64,000 nt of DNA from Mesoplasma melaleucae (GTDB lineage: Bacteria > Bacillota_I > Bacilli_A > Mycoplasmatales > Mycoplasmataceae): positions 372,001 to 436,000 of the forward strand of contig NZ_CP024964.1 in the NCBI RefSeq assembly GCF_002804105.1, written 5' to 3'. Below the pieces are notes generated by a model. It made no database searches and was not told the DNA's origin. It saw nothing but the letters and a program-made list of their open reading frames with translations. Of the stretch, positions 29,648 through 39,827 are shown piece after piece; the first letter of the stretch is position 1; the number at the start of each line of letters is the position of its first letter. A program made the translations under genes and the position numbers.

Positions 29648-29849
29648 TTGAAATAACTAGATTTAAATTATAATTTTTATAAATAACATTTTAATGCTTT
29701 TAACTAATTCTATAGTTGGAAGCATTTTTTCATGTAAAAAAATAGGATGTTGCTTTATTTTATTTATGTGTTTAAACTAGTTCAACCACTTATACATAGT
29801 GGTAGGGAAAAGGTATTTATAAAACAAAAATAAACTATAAAAAAACACA

Positions 29850-29897
29850 ATTTATTAAGAGAGTTTGCAAAAAATTATTTTTTTACTCTTAATAAAT
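29850..29897. repeat. 12-bp perfect inverted repeat
   Basis: ATTTATTAAGAG and CTCTTAATAAAT are exact reverse complements with a 24-base spacer. It lies inside the hairpin-rich gap. Confidence 0.65.
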
Positions 29898-30138
29898 CAG
29901 AGCTAAGCGTTAACAGCTCAGTAAATTAATAACTTTTAAAAATGAACATTTTTTAAAATTATTAAAGAAAAAAACGTATATGTAACAGATAACTATAAAA
30001 ATATACTTTTAAGTGCTTTAACTAGTATTTTTTAGGTTATCACAACTTTTTAATACAAATCTCCTATATTTAAGTCAATAAATTACTTAAGGCCTTAAGG
30101 CAATTTTTAAGACTTATAAGATTTTTATATTAAAAAAG

Positions 30139-30167
30139 TTTAAAAGCAATAACAGATTGCTTTTAAA
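30139..30167. terminator. Perfect 12-bp hairpin, terminator-like
   Basis: TTTAAAAGCAAT-AACAG-ATTGCTTTTAAA forms a 12-bp stem with a 5-nt loop. A-rich flanks on the left and T-containing sequence on the right make it possible in either direction. Confidence 0.6.
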
Positions 30168-30252
30168 TAATTAAAATATTTTTAAATAACAAAGAAATAA
30201 GGAATTAAGGAATCTTATTTTTTTGAAAAAGCATTGAGAAATTATCGGTTTG

Positions 30253-30290
30253 AGGTTAATAAGAAAAAACATATGTAAATTTATTAACCT
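30253..30290 (+). terminator. 10-bp inverted repeat followed by T-rich sequence
   Basis: AGGTTAATAA / TTATTAACCT with an 18-base spacer precedes TATTTTATTTTTTAT. It lies just before the dead HU-like gene. Confidence 0.45.
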
Positions 30291-30320
30291 TATTTTATTT
30301 TTTATAAAAGGAAAAAACCC

Positions 30321-30649
30321 ATAGTAATAGCTAAAAAACCTATTAAGAAAAAGTCAATTAAAGTTACTAAAACAGAATTGATCAATGAACTTTATTCTAT
30401 AAATGAAAATAAAATAACAAAAAATTAAAATTAAACAAATTGTAGATGCTGTATTTGATATTATTGAAGTTTATTTGAAACATGAAAATGTCGAAGTTAA
30501 AATTAATGATTTTGCTAAATTCGTAATTATTACAAATAAAGAAAGTTTTAAAAACAATTTAATAACTGATGAAAAAAAGATTAATTCTTACATATAAAAA
30601 TGTTAAATTTAGATTTTCAAAAAATTTAAAAGAAAGAATCAATTCATAG
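30321..30649 (+). pseudogene. HU/IHF-family DNA-binding protein, decayed
   Basis: The start codon appears to have mutated: GGAAAAAACCC is followed by ATAGTAATAGCT where ATG is expected. The frame then reads KVTKTELINELYSINEN, shifts in an A run, and continues IKQIVDAVFDIIEVYLKHEN and VEVKINDFAKFVIIT. A further shift leads to KNVKFRFSKNLKERINS, the usual HU ending (vkFkpsKxLKexvN). HU compacts DNA; this copy cannot be functional, and another hup gene must exist elsewhere if HU is essential here. Confidence 0.72.
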
Positions 30650-30662
30650 ATTCTTTTTTTGT
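30633..30662 (+). terminator. Terminator of the HU-like pseudogene
   Basis: AAAGAATC / GATTCTTT is an 8-bp stem with an 8-nt loop, followed by five T. It overlaps the final codons of the pseudogene. Confidence 0.75.
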
Positions 30663-30697
30663 TTATAATTATTAAAGTTAGTTTAAAAGAGGTTAAG

Positions 30698-31411
30698 ATG
30701 TTTAGATATTTTGTAGAGATTAAAGAAGATAATACTTTTATTATTAATAATAGTGATGTTCATCATATTAAAAATGTTGTTAAGTTAAAAAATAATGAAA
30801 TTATTGAATGTGTTTATCAACAAGCAGTTTATCAAACTAAGATTATTGATTTAACAATTGATGATCAAGTAGTTGTCGAAATTATTAATAAACTTGAAAC
30901 TACAACAAGTAAAGTTAAAAAAGTGTTAATTGCTGGAGTATTACGTGAACAAAAATGAGATTACTTGTTACAAAAATCAACTGAACTAGGAGTTGATGAA
31001 ATTATTCCTGTAATCTTTAAACGTAATGTTGTTAAAATTGATGCTAAAAAGGTTAATCAAAAACTACAAAGATGACAAGCAATTTGTGATACTGCTACTA
31101 AACAATCAAAAAGAACAACTATTCCTGTTGTTAATAATTTAATTACTAACTTAAAAGATTTAACTAATAGTTTATGTAATTTAAATCTTGTAGCATGAGA
31201 AGAAGAAAAAGAAATTGAACTTAAAACATATTTAACACAAAACTTTAACTCAATTAGTTTTGTTATTGGTTGTGAAGGTGGAATTGATGCTAGTGAGATT
31301 AAGATTCTGCATGAAATAGGTTTTAGAAATGTAAGTTTAGGAAGTAATATACTAAGAGCTGAAACTGCTCCAACCTATATATTAAGTAGTTTAATTTATG
31401 AAAAAATGTAA
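30698..31411 (+). CDS. rsmE: 16S rRNA (uracil(1498)-N(3))-methyltransferase RsmE
   Basis: A 237-residue SPOUT methyltransferase that modifies U1498 of 16S rRNA. The ATG at 30698 follows AGAGG; an in-frame ATG 39 bases earlier lacks a ribosome binding site and lies next to the terminator. The N-terminal PUA-like part contains HHIKNVVKLKNNEIIE. The knotted SAM-binding C-terminus shows VIGCEGGIDASEIKILHEIG and VSLGSNILRAETAPTYIL, the family hallmark. TGA Trp codons are present. It stands alone between the HU remnant and a small RNA-like element. Confidence 0.93.
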
Positions 31412-31442
31412 TTGTTTTTAATTAAAATAAGTTGTAATAATA

Positions 31443-31448
31443 TATAAT
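31443..31448 (+). promoter_or_regulatory. -10 element upstream of the candidate small RNA
   Basis: TATAAT lies seven bases before the first base of a long hairpin. No convincing -35 is seen at the usual distance. Confidence 0.45.
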
Positions 31449-31454
31449 TATTAC

Positions 31455-31529
31455 GTGTCTGGCACCGCCTTTCCTTAATTATTAATTATATTTTAGCCAG
31501 ACACATCACCCTAACCGGTGATTTTTTTT
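31455..31529 (+). ncRNA. Candidate small structured RNA (about 75 nt) with terminator
   Basis: GTGTCTGGC (31455-31463) pairs perfectly with GCCAGACAC (31496-31504) across a 32-base AT-rich loop. Immediately after comes ATCACC-CTAACC-GGTGAT and seven T, an intrinsic terminator. CACCG at 31463-31467, in the loop of the first hairpin, is complementary to CGGTG at 31516-31520 in the terminator, so a pseudoknot or a terminator/antiterminator switch is possible. It starts seven bases after TATAAT. There is no ORF inside. Its GC content stands out from the surroundings. Confidence 0.5.
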
Positions 31530-31589
31530 ATGTTTTCCTGACTTTAGAAGTTTAAAATGTTAAACTGTAAATAATAAGATAATGAAAAA

Positions 31590-34582
31590 ATGAAGGATAA
31601 ATTATTACAAGATTTACTACTAAATGTAGAAAATATTAATAACTTTGAATTGAAAGAACAGGCAAAAAATAAAAACAACAAATGACTTATAAATCAATTT
31701 CAAAATATCTTGGAAAAGAAAATAAGTTCATTTAATTCATTTGAAGAAAAAATTGATTTCATTAATGTTTTATTAACAAATGAGAAAAAATTCACAAAAT
31801 TCACAAATTTAAATAAATTTGGTAATAACATAATTAATAGTTTAAGCCTTAACGAATTAGTTGTATCTTTAAATGAATTTATTGAAGTAGAATTTTTAAA
31901 TGCAAACATAGCATTAGTTATATCACCGTTTATTAGTTCTTTCATGGTAAATAAATTAAGAAATTGATTAACAAATAATAAAAATTTAAAAGTTAAAATA
32001 TTAACTACAACATTTGATGGATCATCAAGGTATCTTTCTCTAGAAACATTAGTCATTTGCAAAAAGATTTTAAAGAAAGAGTAGAAGTTAGAATTAAAAA
32101 TTCGTTTAAAAATAATGGCTCAAGAATTCATATGAAAGCATATTGTTTTTTAAGAGAAGGCGGTTTTAGTAATTTGTATATTGGTTCAAATAACTTTACA
32201 AGAACTGGAATAATGATAGGAAATGAATATTCAATTAAAATTAATGAGTTTAGAGAAAAAGAAATATTTAATAACTTTATTTTAGAGTTCAATAACCTAT
32301 GAAAGCAGGATTTAATTGAAATAACTGATTCTGAAATCATTAATAAAATGATTTTGTCTCAAATTTTTATTGATGAAATTAATAGGCAAAAAGAAAAAGA
32401 ACAATTTGAAATAATTAATAATTTATCCAAAAATAAGGATATATTTGAATTATTTGATTACCAAAAAGAAGTTATTAACAGGATTAATCAAAGAGAAAAA
32501 GATGGAATAAATAAACATTTAATAGTAATGGCAACTGATACGGGAAAAACTTTAACAATTGCTAAATATTTTGAAGAATTATTTTATAAAACAAATAAAC
32601 CTTTAAAAATTTTATTTTTAGCTCATCAAAAAGAAATTCTAGAGCAAGGTATAACAACTTTTGAAAAAATTATTACAGGTTTTAAAAGTGAAGTTTGCGA
32701 TTTTTATGATCAAAGAAATAAAATAGAAGATTTTGAATCAAATAGTTATATTTTTGCAACTTTTCAAAGTTTATCTAAAAATTTAAAATTTATACAAGAA
32801 ATTAAATTTGATTTAGTTATTTTAGATGAAGTACATCACATTCAAGCTAAAAATTATAAAAAAGTATTTGATTTAGTTTCTAAAAATTCAAAAACATTAA
32901 TTGGATTAACGGCAACACCAGAAAGAACAGATGGAATAGATATCAATAAATACTTTAATTATGAATACGCATATGAATTAAGTTTATATAATGCATTATC
33001 AAACGATTTACTTGCTCCATTTGATTATTATTTTATTCAAGATAAAACAGTTGACTTAACAGGAATAGAATTAAATAAAAGTGAAAAATTATGAAAAATA
33101 TTAAGTTCACAACAAAGAAATAAATTTATTTTGGAAAACATAGAAAAAATGATTGGATTAAATAATCGTGATACATCGACTGTGCTATTTTGTTCATCAA
33201 TTGAACACGCAAATAAATTAAAAAAATTTCTTTGTGAAAATAATTTAAGATGTGAAGTATTAACAAGTGAAAATAATAGTAAAGAAAGAGAAAATTTAAT
33301 TTAAAGATTCAAAAATAAAGAAATAAATTATTTATGTGTCAAAGATATTTTAAATGAAAGTGTTGATGTACCTAACATAGACAGAATAATATTTTTAACA
33401 CCTACTAATTCATTATTAATTTATTTACAACAATTAGGACGAGGCTTAAGAAAAACACCGGATAAAAAATTACAAATTTATGATTTTGTAAATAACGTTG
33501 ACCTATATGTTAATAAGCAATATGATCCGTTCCTATTATATAAAGCATTTAAAAAAGAAAATAATTTTAAAATCAGCGAATTAATGAGTAAAAATTTTAA
33601 AATAGGTTCATTTTTGCCAAATGGATCTGAAATACATATAGACTATTTAACTCGAAATGATTTAATTGAAAAAATTAGAAAATATGAGTCGAATAAAAAA
33701 ATTAACAATATAATTAATGAATATTCTAGTGAAATTTCATATGAAAATTATAAAAAAATGTTTTTTGAGAATCAAATGAGAGATGATTTTACACCATTTA
33801 AAATTTACGCTAAAAGTAAAACATTTATAAAAGACAATTTAAAATTTGTAATTATTTTAGCAAGAATGTCAATAAATAATAACAAAAACGTTATAAAGCG
33901 ATGAATTGAAATAGTAAAATCAAGAAAAATAAATTTAAATATGATTGAAGACAAATTATTTATAGCTAATTTTTGTAATAATAAAATAACAATTAACAAT
34001 AAAGAATTTGAAAAAAATCTTTTAAAAATATTGAGATTTTATAAAAACCAATGTAACTATCTTTGAAGAACTGCTGTATTTATTTCAGTATAAAGTTGAA
34101 GTTGAAGAGTTAATTGAAAATAATGATGTTGAAAGAAATCATTAGAAATTGAAAATTTACGAAACATGTACGTAACTTATGACCAAATTTATGTTCTTTT
34201 AAACAATGGTATAGTTGAAAATAAATTTAAAAAAAACTCATCTGTTCAAGGTATTTTTGAAGTATCTAAATTTAAATATGCAATATCTGCTTCTTCATTA
34301 ACTAAAGAAAGAGAACATAAGCATACTAACTATTTTTCTAATAAGGATGAGCTATTAAGTTGAGAATCACCTGATTGTTGAAAATATAGTGATAATGAAA
34401 AACTCGATTTAATCAAAAATAAATATTATGTTTTTTATCAATCAGATGAAACTGTTGAACTATTTGATAATACTATTAGAAAATACATAGGTAATATAAA
34501 AAAAATTGAACAAAGAGAATCAATAAAAAATAACAAAGAAAACAAAGAAAATAAGATTAAATATAAACTTAAAATTTCATAA
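31590..34582 (+). pseudogene. PLD-like / SF2 helicase / DUF3427 protein, decayed copy
   Basis: Reconstructed order matches the intact gene at 50995. A PLD-like N-terminus (SRIHMKAYCFL, LYIGSNNFTRTGIM) follows a frameshift near 32040. The helicase core has ELFDYQKEVINRI, LVILDEVHHI, LIGLTATPERTDGID and YLQQLGRGLRKTPDKK, and the C-terminal DUF3427-like part ends with YVTYDQIYVLLNN and ELLSWESPDCWKY. Walker A reads MATDTGKT instead of MATGTGKT. A TAA interrupts the second RecA domain at 33301, and a frameshift plus stops lie near 34080-34150. With these lesions a functional product is not expected. Confidence 0.87.
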
Positions 34583-34640
34583 AGTTATAGCGTTCTATTA
34601 CAAAAAAATAAAAAAATAAAAAAATAAAATCTTTCTTAGG

Positions 34641-35674
34641 TGGAAAATTTTTGAGACATTTTCTGGAATTGGAGCTCAACATAAAGCTCTTGAAATCTTA
34701 AAAAATAAGATTCTTGATTATGAAATAGTGGCTACAAGTGAGTGAGATATTTGAGCTAACATATCTTATAATGCAGTTAATCACAATAATTTTAATATTG
34801 CACTAAATTTAACTAATGAAGAAATAGATTCATTTTTGTTAAAATTTACGCATTCAAACGATTCCAAAAGTCCAATGACGAAAGAACAAGTTTTAAAATT
34901 GCCTCGCTTAGTTAAGGAAATTTGTATAGTTCTATAGGTTACTACACGCAAACTTATGTTTTAGAAGCAAATAAATATGGAACACCGCAAAATAGAAAAA
35001 GAGTTTTTGCATTTAGTGTTAGAAAAAATATATCTAAAAATTTTAAAGACACTTTTTAAACAAGCAATGGTTCAATCATAAAAGAAACGAATGCTCCAGT
35101 TGACATAAGCAATCAAATTAAGATCAAAAAAAATATATATGAAATTCTTAAAAAAGATTAAAGTATTGTAAAATATAAAGAAGAAGCAAGTAAGGCTACA
35201 CCTAATAGAACAAAAAGCAGAAAAAAATGTTTGAAAATAATAAAATGCTTTCGACAAAAGTGCAAACTAACATAAAAAAGCATAAAAATAATGCATTTAC
35301 TAAAGACGACAATATATATAGCTTGTTTCTTCAAAAATTACTACGAAGCAACATAGAGATCCAAATGCAGGAGTCATAAATTTAAAAGGAAAAATTTTGG
35401 AAGATAAATTTAATTATAAGATGAATATAAAAAAAGCGATTTTAGACTTTTAACACCAAGAGAATGTTTTTTATTAATGAGCTTTGAAGAAAATGACTTT
35501 CAAAAAGTTCTTAACGTTTCATATGAAATAAATTTATATCATATGAAAAGAAATAAATACTTAGGCGATGCTGTTTTATATAGGCAAAGCGGTAACAGTA
35601 TAGTTGTTAATGTGTTAGTTGCAATATTTAATAAAATAGCAGAAATTGAAGGGAAATTGAAAAATGAAAAGTAG
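34641..35674 (+). pseudogene. DNA (cytosine-5) methyltransferase, internally deleted
   Basis: The N-terminal SAM-binding motif I is present as IFETFSGIGAQHKALEIL, and the C-terminal motifs appear after several breaks: YGTPQNRKRVFAFSV (motif VIII region), RLLTPRECFLLMSFEENDFQ and YRQSGNSIVVNVLVAIFNK (motif X). The start codon is missing, and the part that should carry the catalytic PCQ loop (motif IV) is deleted around 34930. Five or more frame changes exist. It follows the dead helicase and presumably belonged to a type II-like modification system. The recognition site is unknown. Confidence 0.85.
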
Positions 35675-36307
35675 TGATTTTGAAAAAAACGTTAAAGAAC
35701 TATATTTTAAAATTTCTGGATTAGAATTTGAATTAACAAATTCTAAGTAATGAAAAATTAAAACTAGCATTAAGACTATGATAAAAAGTTTGTACAAAAT
35801 TAAAGGAAAATTTAATGAATTGAATTTTGAATATGATGAAAAGAGTAATAAGTATTTGATCAATGGAGATCTAAATGGCATTGTAGATAGTACATTTAGA
35901 CAATACTTTATAATAGGTTATATATTAGGTGTTTTTGAAATTGATAAAGAAGTCGCTTTTGCTGAGTCGTTTTATGATTATGCTCTTAAAAAAGAAAAAA
36001 TTTATTTTAACAAATGATTTTTGCGATAAAGCGAATTATCAAATGTTTTTATTAGATATAAACTTATTTAAAAGAATCAAAGAAGCTCTTATGTGAGTTA
36101 CTCCTGACTCATTTATTTAGGAGCCTACAGTAAAATTTATTTTTACATTATGTACTTAAGCAGTTGCGTTTAAAAGTAATTCACTTGAGTTAATGATTAA
36201 TTTTTTTAGATTCATACAAATAAAAGAAAAATACAAAAATTATTGGTGCAATTGATGAGTATAACTATCAAAAAGAAATAGCAGTTAAATTTGCTAATTT
36301 TATTTAA
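35664..36307 (+). pseudogene. Unknown protein next to the C5 methyltransferase, possible restriction enzyme
   Basis: Starts at an ATG overlapping the end of the methyltransferase frame. MKSSDFEKNVKELYFKISGL runs into TAA at 35748, continues in the same frame with KSLYKIKGKFNELNFEYDEK and RQYFIIGYILGVFEIDKEVA, and then breaks near 36017. Later fragments include ANYQMFLLDINLFKRIKEAL and IIGAIDEYNYQKEIAVKFAN. I recognise no nuclease motif. The position directly after a DNA methyltransferase suggests the cognate restriction enzyme, but this is context only. Confidence 0.5.
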
Positions 36308-36317
36308 AGGAGAAAAA

Positions 36318-38878
36318 ATGGAAATTAATTTATTTAAAAAATTTTATAATTATCTATCTTTGCAGGAATTATCATATTTAAAAATCATTGAGTCAAAAAT
36401 AAGAAGAGAAAAAGAGGATATAGCAAATAATATTTCAATTGAAATATCTAAAATATTGGAATCAAAATGAACAGGATTTTAGAGGCAAATGGAACATATT
36501 TAGCATCTTATGAAAAAACTTCAAAAGTAATTTTTGATAAAGTTTGTAATCTTTATTCAGAAGAGAAAAAACTTGAATCAGGCTTTATAAGAAATACTCA
36601 AATGTCTGAAATAATTTTTTCAACTTTTAATTATATTAGAAATTGAAGAAATGATGAAGTACATCCAAGTGAGTTAGGAATAAAAAGAAGTTTTACTGAT
36701 ACTATTCACTTAATTAAGTGTTTTGATTTAGTGTTATCTTTTTTAATTAATTTTTTGATGATACAAAATTTGTAATTGAAGAATTTGATGAGAACTTTCT
36801 TTTAACAATTTTAAATCATAGGAAACATTTTATAGACGAAATAGTGGATGAAAATAAAAAGACAGATATTGGATTTATAAAGCTTGGAAAAATAGATATA
36901 AGTTCATTTGTGCTTAATCCTGAAGTTAATTTTTTCATTACTTCTTATCAAAGAAAATATAGATAAGATTCAGAAACTTGTAAAGAATTAATAACTGGAA
37001 TATTGAATAAAACAAACAATATTAATGATGAGTATTTTGGAACCATTGCTGTAACCATTGAAGAAAATACAAGAAATAAAGATATTCGAACTGTAAGATT
37101 AATAGATGGTCAACAAAAAGTTACTACTTCGCTTATTATTTTTAGAGTGATTTTTGATTTATGAAAAGAAAAACAATTGAATTCTTATGAAGAAAATATT
37201 CTAGAAATGCCAAATGAATTACAAAAAACCTTCCTAAATGTAGGTTGTTATAATAAATATAAAAATATAACAGGGAATGAAGTTGAAAATAAGACTATTG
37301 ATTTTATTTTAAATGAGAATTTATCTTACAAAGAAAGAAACATAAGAATAATAAGTTTTAAAACAATTGGTAAATCTCAAGTAGCTAAGAATTACTCAAC
37401 AATTCATGATATGTTAGTATCGTTATCTCAAGAAGAATTAAGCTCTTTTTATGATAGATATGCATATAAATTTTTAATTTCTTGTCTCTATTTTAATAAA
37501 ACTCCAGCTGAAGAATCCAGCTGAAGAAATGGAAATATTTGAAACTTTAAATTCAAAAGGAACTGAATTAGATTCTTTTGATATGATTAAAAACTTTTTA
37601 TTTAATTTAGTTGATAAAGATATCTTTTTAGAAAAAGAAGCTAAAATAACAAAAATATTTAATGAATACATGAGTTTCGACGATTCAAAAATAGAACAAG
37701 AAAAAAAAGAAAAATTCAAGAAACGTTTTTATTTAGTTATTGTGAATATAAATTATTAAATTTTAAGCAATTAGATAATAATTTAAATAAAAACAAAAAA
37801 TCAATATTAAAACACTTTAAAAAAATATATGGAAATAAAAATAACATTGATGTTAATGAATTTAAAAAAATGTTTCTGAAATAGGTAAATACGTAGCTTT
37901 AACAAAAACATTTGAATCAAGAAATTATGAAAATAACACGTATGACTTATTGTTTCCACTAAGATATAACATTGCAAATATTGCGCATAAATATATATCA
38001 TTATTTATAATATTTTATATAATTGATATTTTTGCAAAAAGTAAATGAGATTCTTATAGTAAAACACTTGATTACAGTGATAAAACAGAATTAATGAAGA
38101 AAACACTATTTGAGTTTGAAAAATGAATTATTTCGTTACTACAAGTTTCAGAATCAGGTCAGTCATTAACAAAAATAATTTTAAGATTGTTTAGATTTTT
38201 AAATTTTTATGATACATCTAATTATGCTATACAAGAACAAATACCAAGTATGATAAGAAAATGACTGGCAATGAAAACAGAGGATTCATTTACATTTCAA
38301 AGCAAACAACAAAAAAACTATTACTTGAAAATATTGATTTAAAAATTCCAACAAGCGAAAACAAGCGAACAATTTTATAATTCTTTAATAAGCAAAAAAG
38401 TGCAGAATAAAAATATAGCGATGGTTTTATTGAAAAGGTTGAAAAGTAAATTAATTAATAATTGAGAAATTAAACGAGATAAAAATTCTTTGAAACATAT
38501 TATGCCAAAAACAATTAAAAAGACCAATTGAAATGACTTTTTAAAAAATGAAGAATGAGATTTAACTGAAAAAGATGTACTTGATAAACATGCTCAATAT
38601 ATTGATAAAATTGGAAATTATTTAATACTTGATAAAAACAAAGAAAATTACAAAGTATCAAACGGTAAATTTAATTTAAAAAGAATGGAATTTATAAAGT
38701 GAAATAATCCACTGTGTACATGATTTTTGATTTTAGTAACAATATAAATTTACTGACAACAGAAAAATTTGGTTTTGATGAAATTGATGAAAGATCAAAG
38801 GCTATTTCAAAAATAATAATTAAGAAATTTATTATAAAAACAATTAATAAACTTAGTGTATCTAAGTTTATTTGTTAA
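36318..38878 (+). pseudogene. HEPN-like + DUF262 + DUF1524 (GmrSD-type) protein, decayed
   Basis: AAAGGAG precedes the ATG. Fragments in order: a helical N-terminus (MEINLFKKFYNYLSLQELSY); a HEPN/DUF4145-like segment with FNYIRNWRNDEVHPSELG, containing an RNxxxH pattern; then the DUF262 N-terminus FITSYQRKYR-stop-DSETCKELI, with TAA replacing the usual Trp, and VRLIDGQQKVTTSLIIF, where DGQQ is the ParB-like nucleotide-binding motif; then MEIFETLNSKGTELDSFDMI; and finally the DUF1524 HNH nuclease LKHIMPKTIKKTNWNDF ... HAQYIDKIGNYLIL. At least six shifts or stops occur. Known relatives are type IV enzymes that cut modified DNA. Confidence 0.82.
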
Positions 38879-38910
38879 AATTAATAAGAAAATATTTTTA
38901 AAGGGGTCAA

Positions 38911-39534
38911 ATGAGTAAAAAAGTAACACTAATACTAATTGCTGGGGGTACTGCTTCAGGAAAAACTACAGTAGCTGATAGAATAGCAAATGAAATTCTT
39001 AAAGGTAAATCAGTTACTCATATTTCAATGGATAACTATTACAAAGATTTTGGAGAATTAACTTTAGAAGAAAGACGAAAAATTAATTTTGATCACCCAA
39101 ATAGCGTGGATACAGAATTATTATTAAATGATTTAAATGCTTTAAAAGATTATCAACCTATTAAAATGTTTGTTTATGATTTTAAAACATCTTCAAGAAC
39201 AAGCGAAACAATTACAGTTAAACCAAGTGATGTTGTCATACTTGATGGTATCTTTGCATTAGCAATAAAAGAAATAAGAAAACTTGGGGACATTAAAATC
39301 TTTATTAAAACTGCCAATGATTTAAGATTTATTAGACGTTTACAAAGAGATGTTAACGAAAGAGGCAGAACATTAGATAGTGTTGTTGATCAATACTTAA
39401 ACGAAGTTAAACCTATGCATGATGCTTTTATTGGCCCAAGCATTGAATATGCTGATTTAATTATTCCATATAAAGAAGGCAATGATGTTGCTGTTGATTT
39501 AGTTGTAACAAAAATATTAGCTTTATTATCATAA
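38911..39534 (+). CDS. udk: Uridine kinase
   Basis: A 207-residue P-loop kinase of the uridine/cytidine salvage pathway. Walker A is GGTASGKTT at residues 12-20; SMDNYYKDF and FDHPNSVD are substrate-binding motifs, and RRLQRDVNERGRTLDSV is the lid. Length is normal. AAAGGGG precedes the ATG. It is a healthy gene surrounded on both sides by wreckage. Confidence 0.95.
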   Translation: MSKKVTLILIAGGTASGKTTVADRIANEILKGKSVTHISMDNYYKDFGELTLEERRKINFDHPNSVDTELLLNDLNALKDYQPIKMFVYDFKTSSRTSETITVKPSDVVILDGIFALAIKEIRKLGDIKIFIKTANDLRFIRRLQRDVNERGRTLDSVVDQYLNEVKPMHDAFIGPSIEYADLIIPYKEGNDVAVDLVVTKILALLS

Positions 39535-39827
39535 AAGAACATTTAAAAGTGTATTAATATTATAATAAAAATTATAATTAGCAAAATAAATGTTATTGAA
39601 GGATAGATGAGACAATATTATGAAATTAAAAACGATTTGTGAGTAAATTATATTTTTTTTGGTGTCTAGCTTTAAAGTAGACAAAAACTTTTTTAGATGT
39701 AATTTCATTATAGCAAGAATTACATATTATGTGTAATTTTTTATTTTATTTTTAAAAAACAACGCTAAAAAGTTTTTAACAACATTAAAAAATTTAAAAT
39801 ATTCAGTTTCTTATGTTAATCAAAAAT
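39535..39827. other. Non-coding gap between udk and a transposase remnant
   Basis: No gene-like frame is seen. A 20-codon frame at 39607 (MRQYYEIKNDLWVNYIFFGV) is too short to support. The segment is AT-rich and probably contains the outer end of the neighbouring insertion sequence, but I could not identify its terminal repeat. Confidence 0.4.

Larger units (their letters stand above)
29648..30320. other. Non-coding, hairpin-rich intergenic stretch
   Basis: No open frame with gene-like features is present. The segment holds at least four inverted repeats: ACCACT/AGTGGT near 29789-29812, ATTTATTAAGAG/CTCTTAATAAAT at 29850-29897, a perfect 12-bp hairpin at 30139-30167 and AGGTTAATAA/TTATTAACCT at 30253-30290. 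It may contain old terminators, remnants of a lost gene, or a structured RNA. Confidence 0.5.

Noticed and set aside
29789-29897. Short palindromes considered as a CRISPR array
   Set aside because: The repeats are single inverted pairs of different sequence, with no regularly spaced identical units and no cas genes.
31455-31529. Candidate RNA considered as SRP RNA, tmRNA or the fluoride/purine riboswitches
   Set aside because: The conserved loops of those classes are absent; it is too short for SRP RNA or tmRNA.
31700-32062. 120-codon minus-strand ORF opposite the dead helicase
   Set aside because: The plus strand matches the PLD-helicase family; the minus-strand product is an artefact of AT-rich complement codons.
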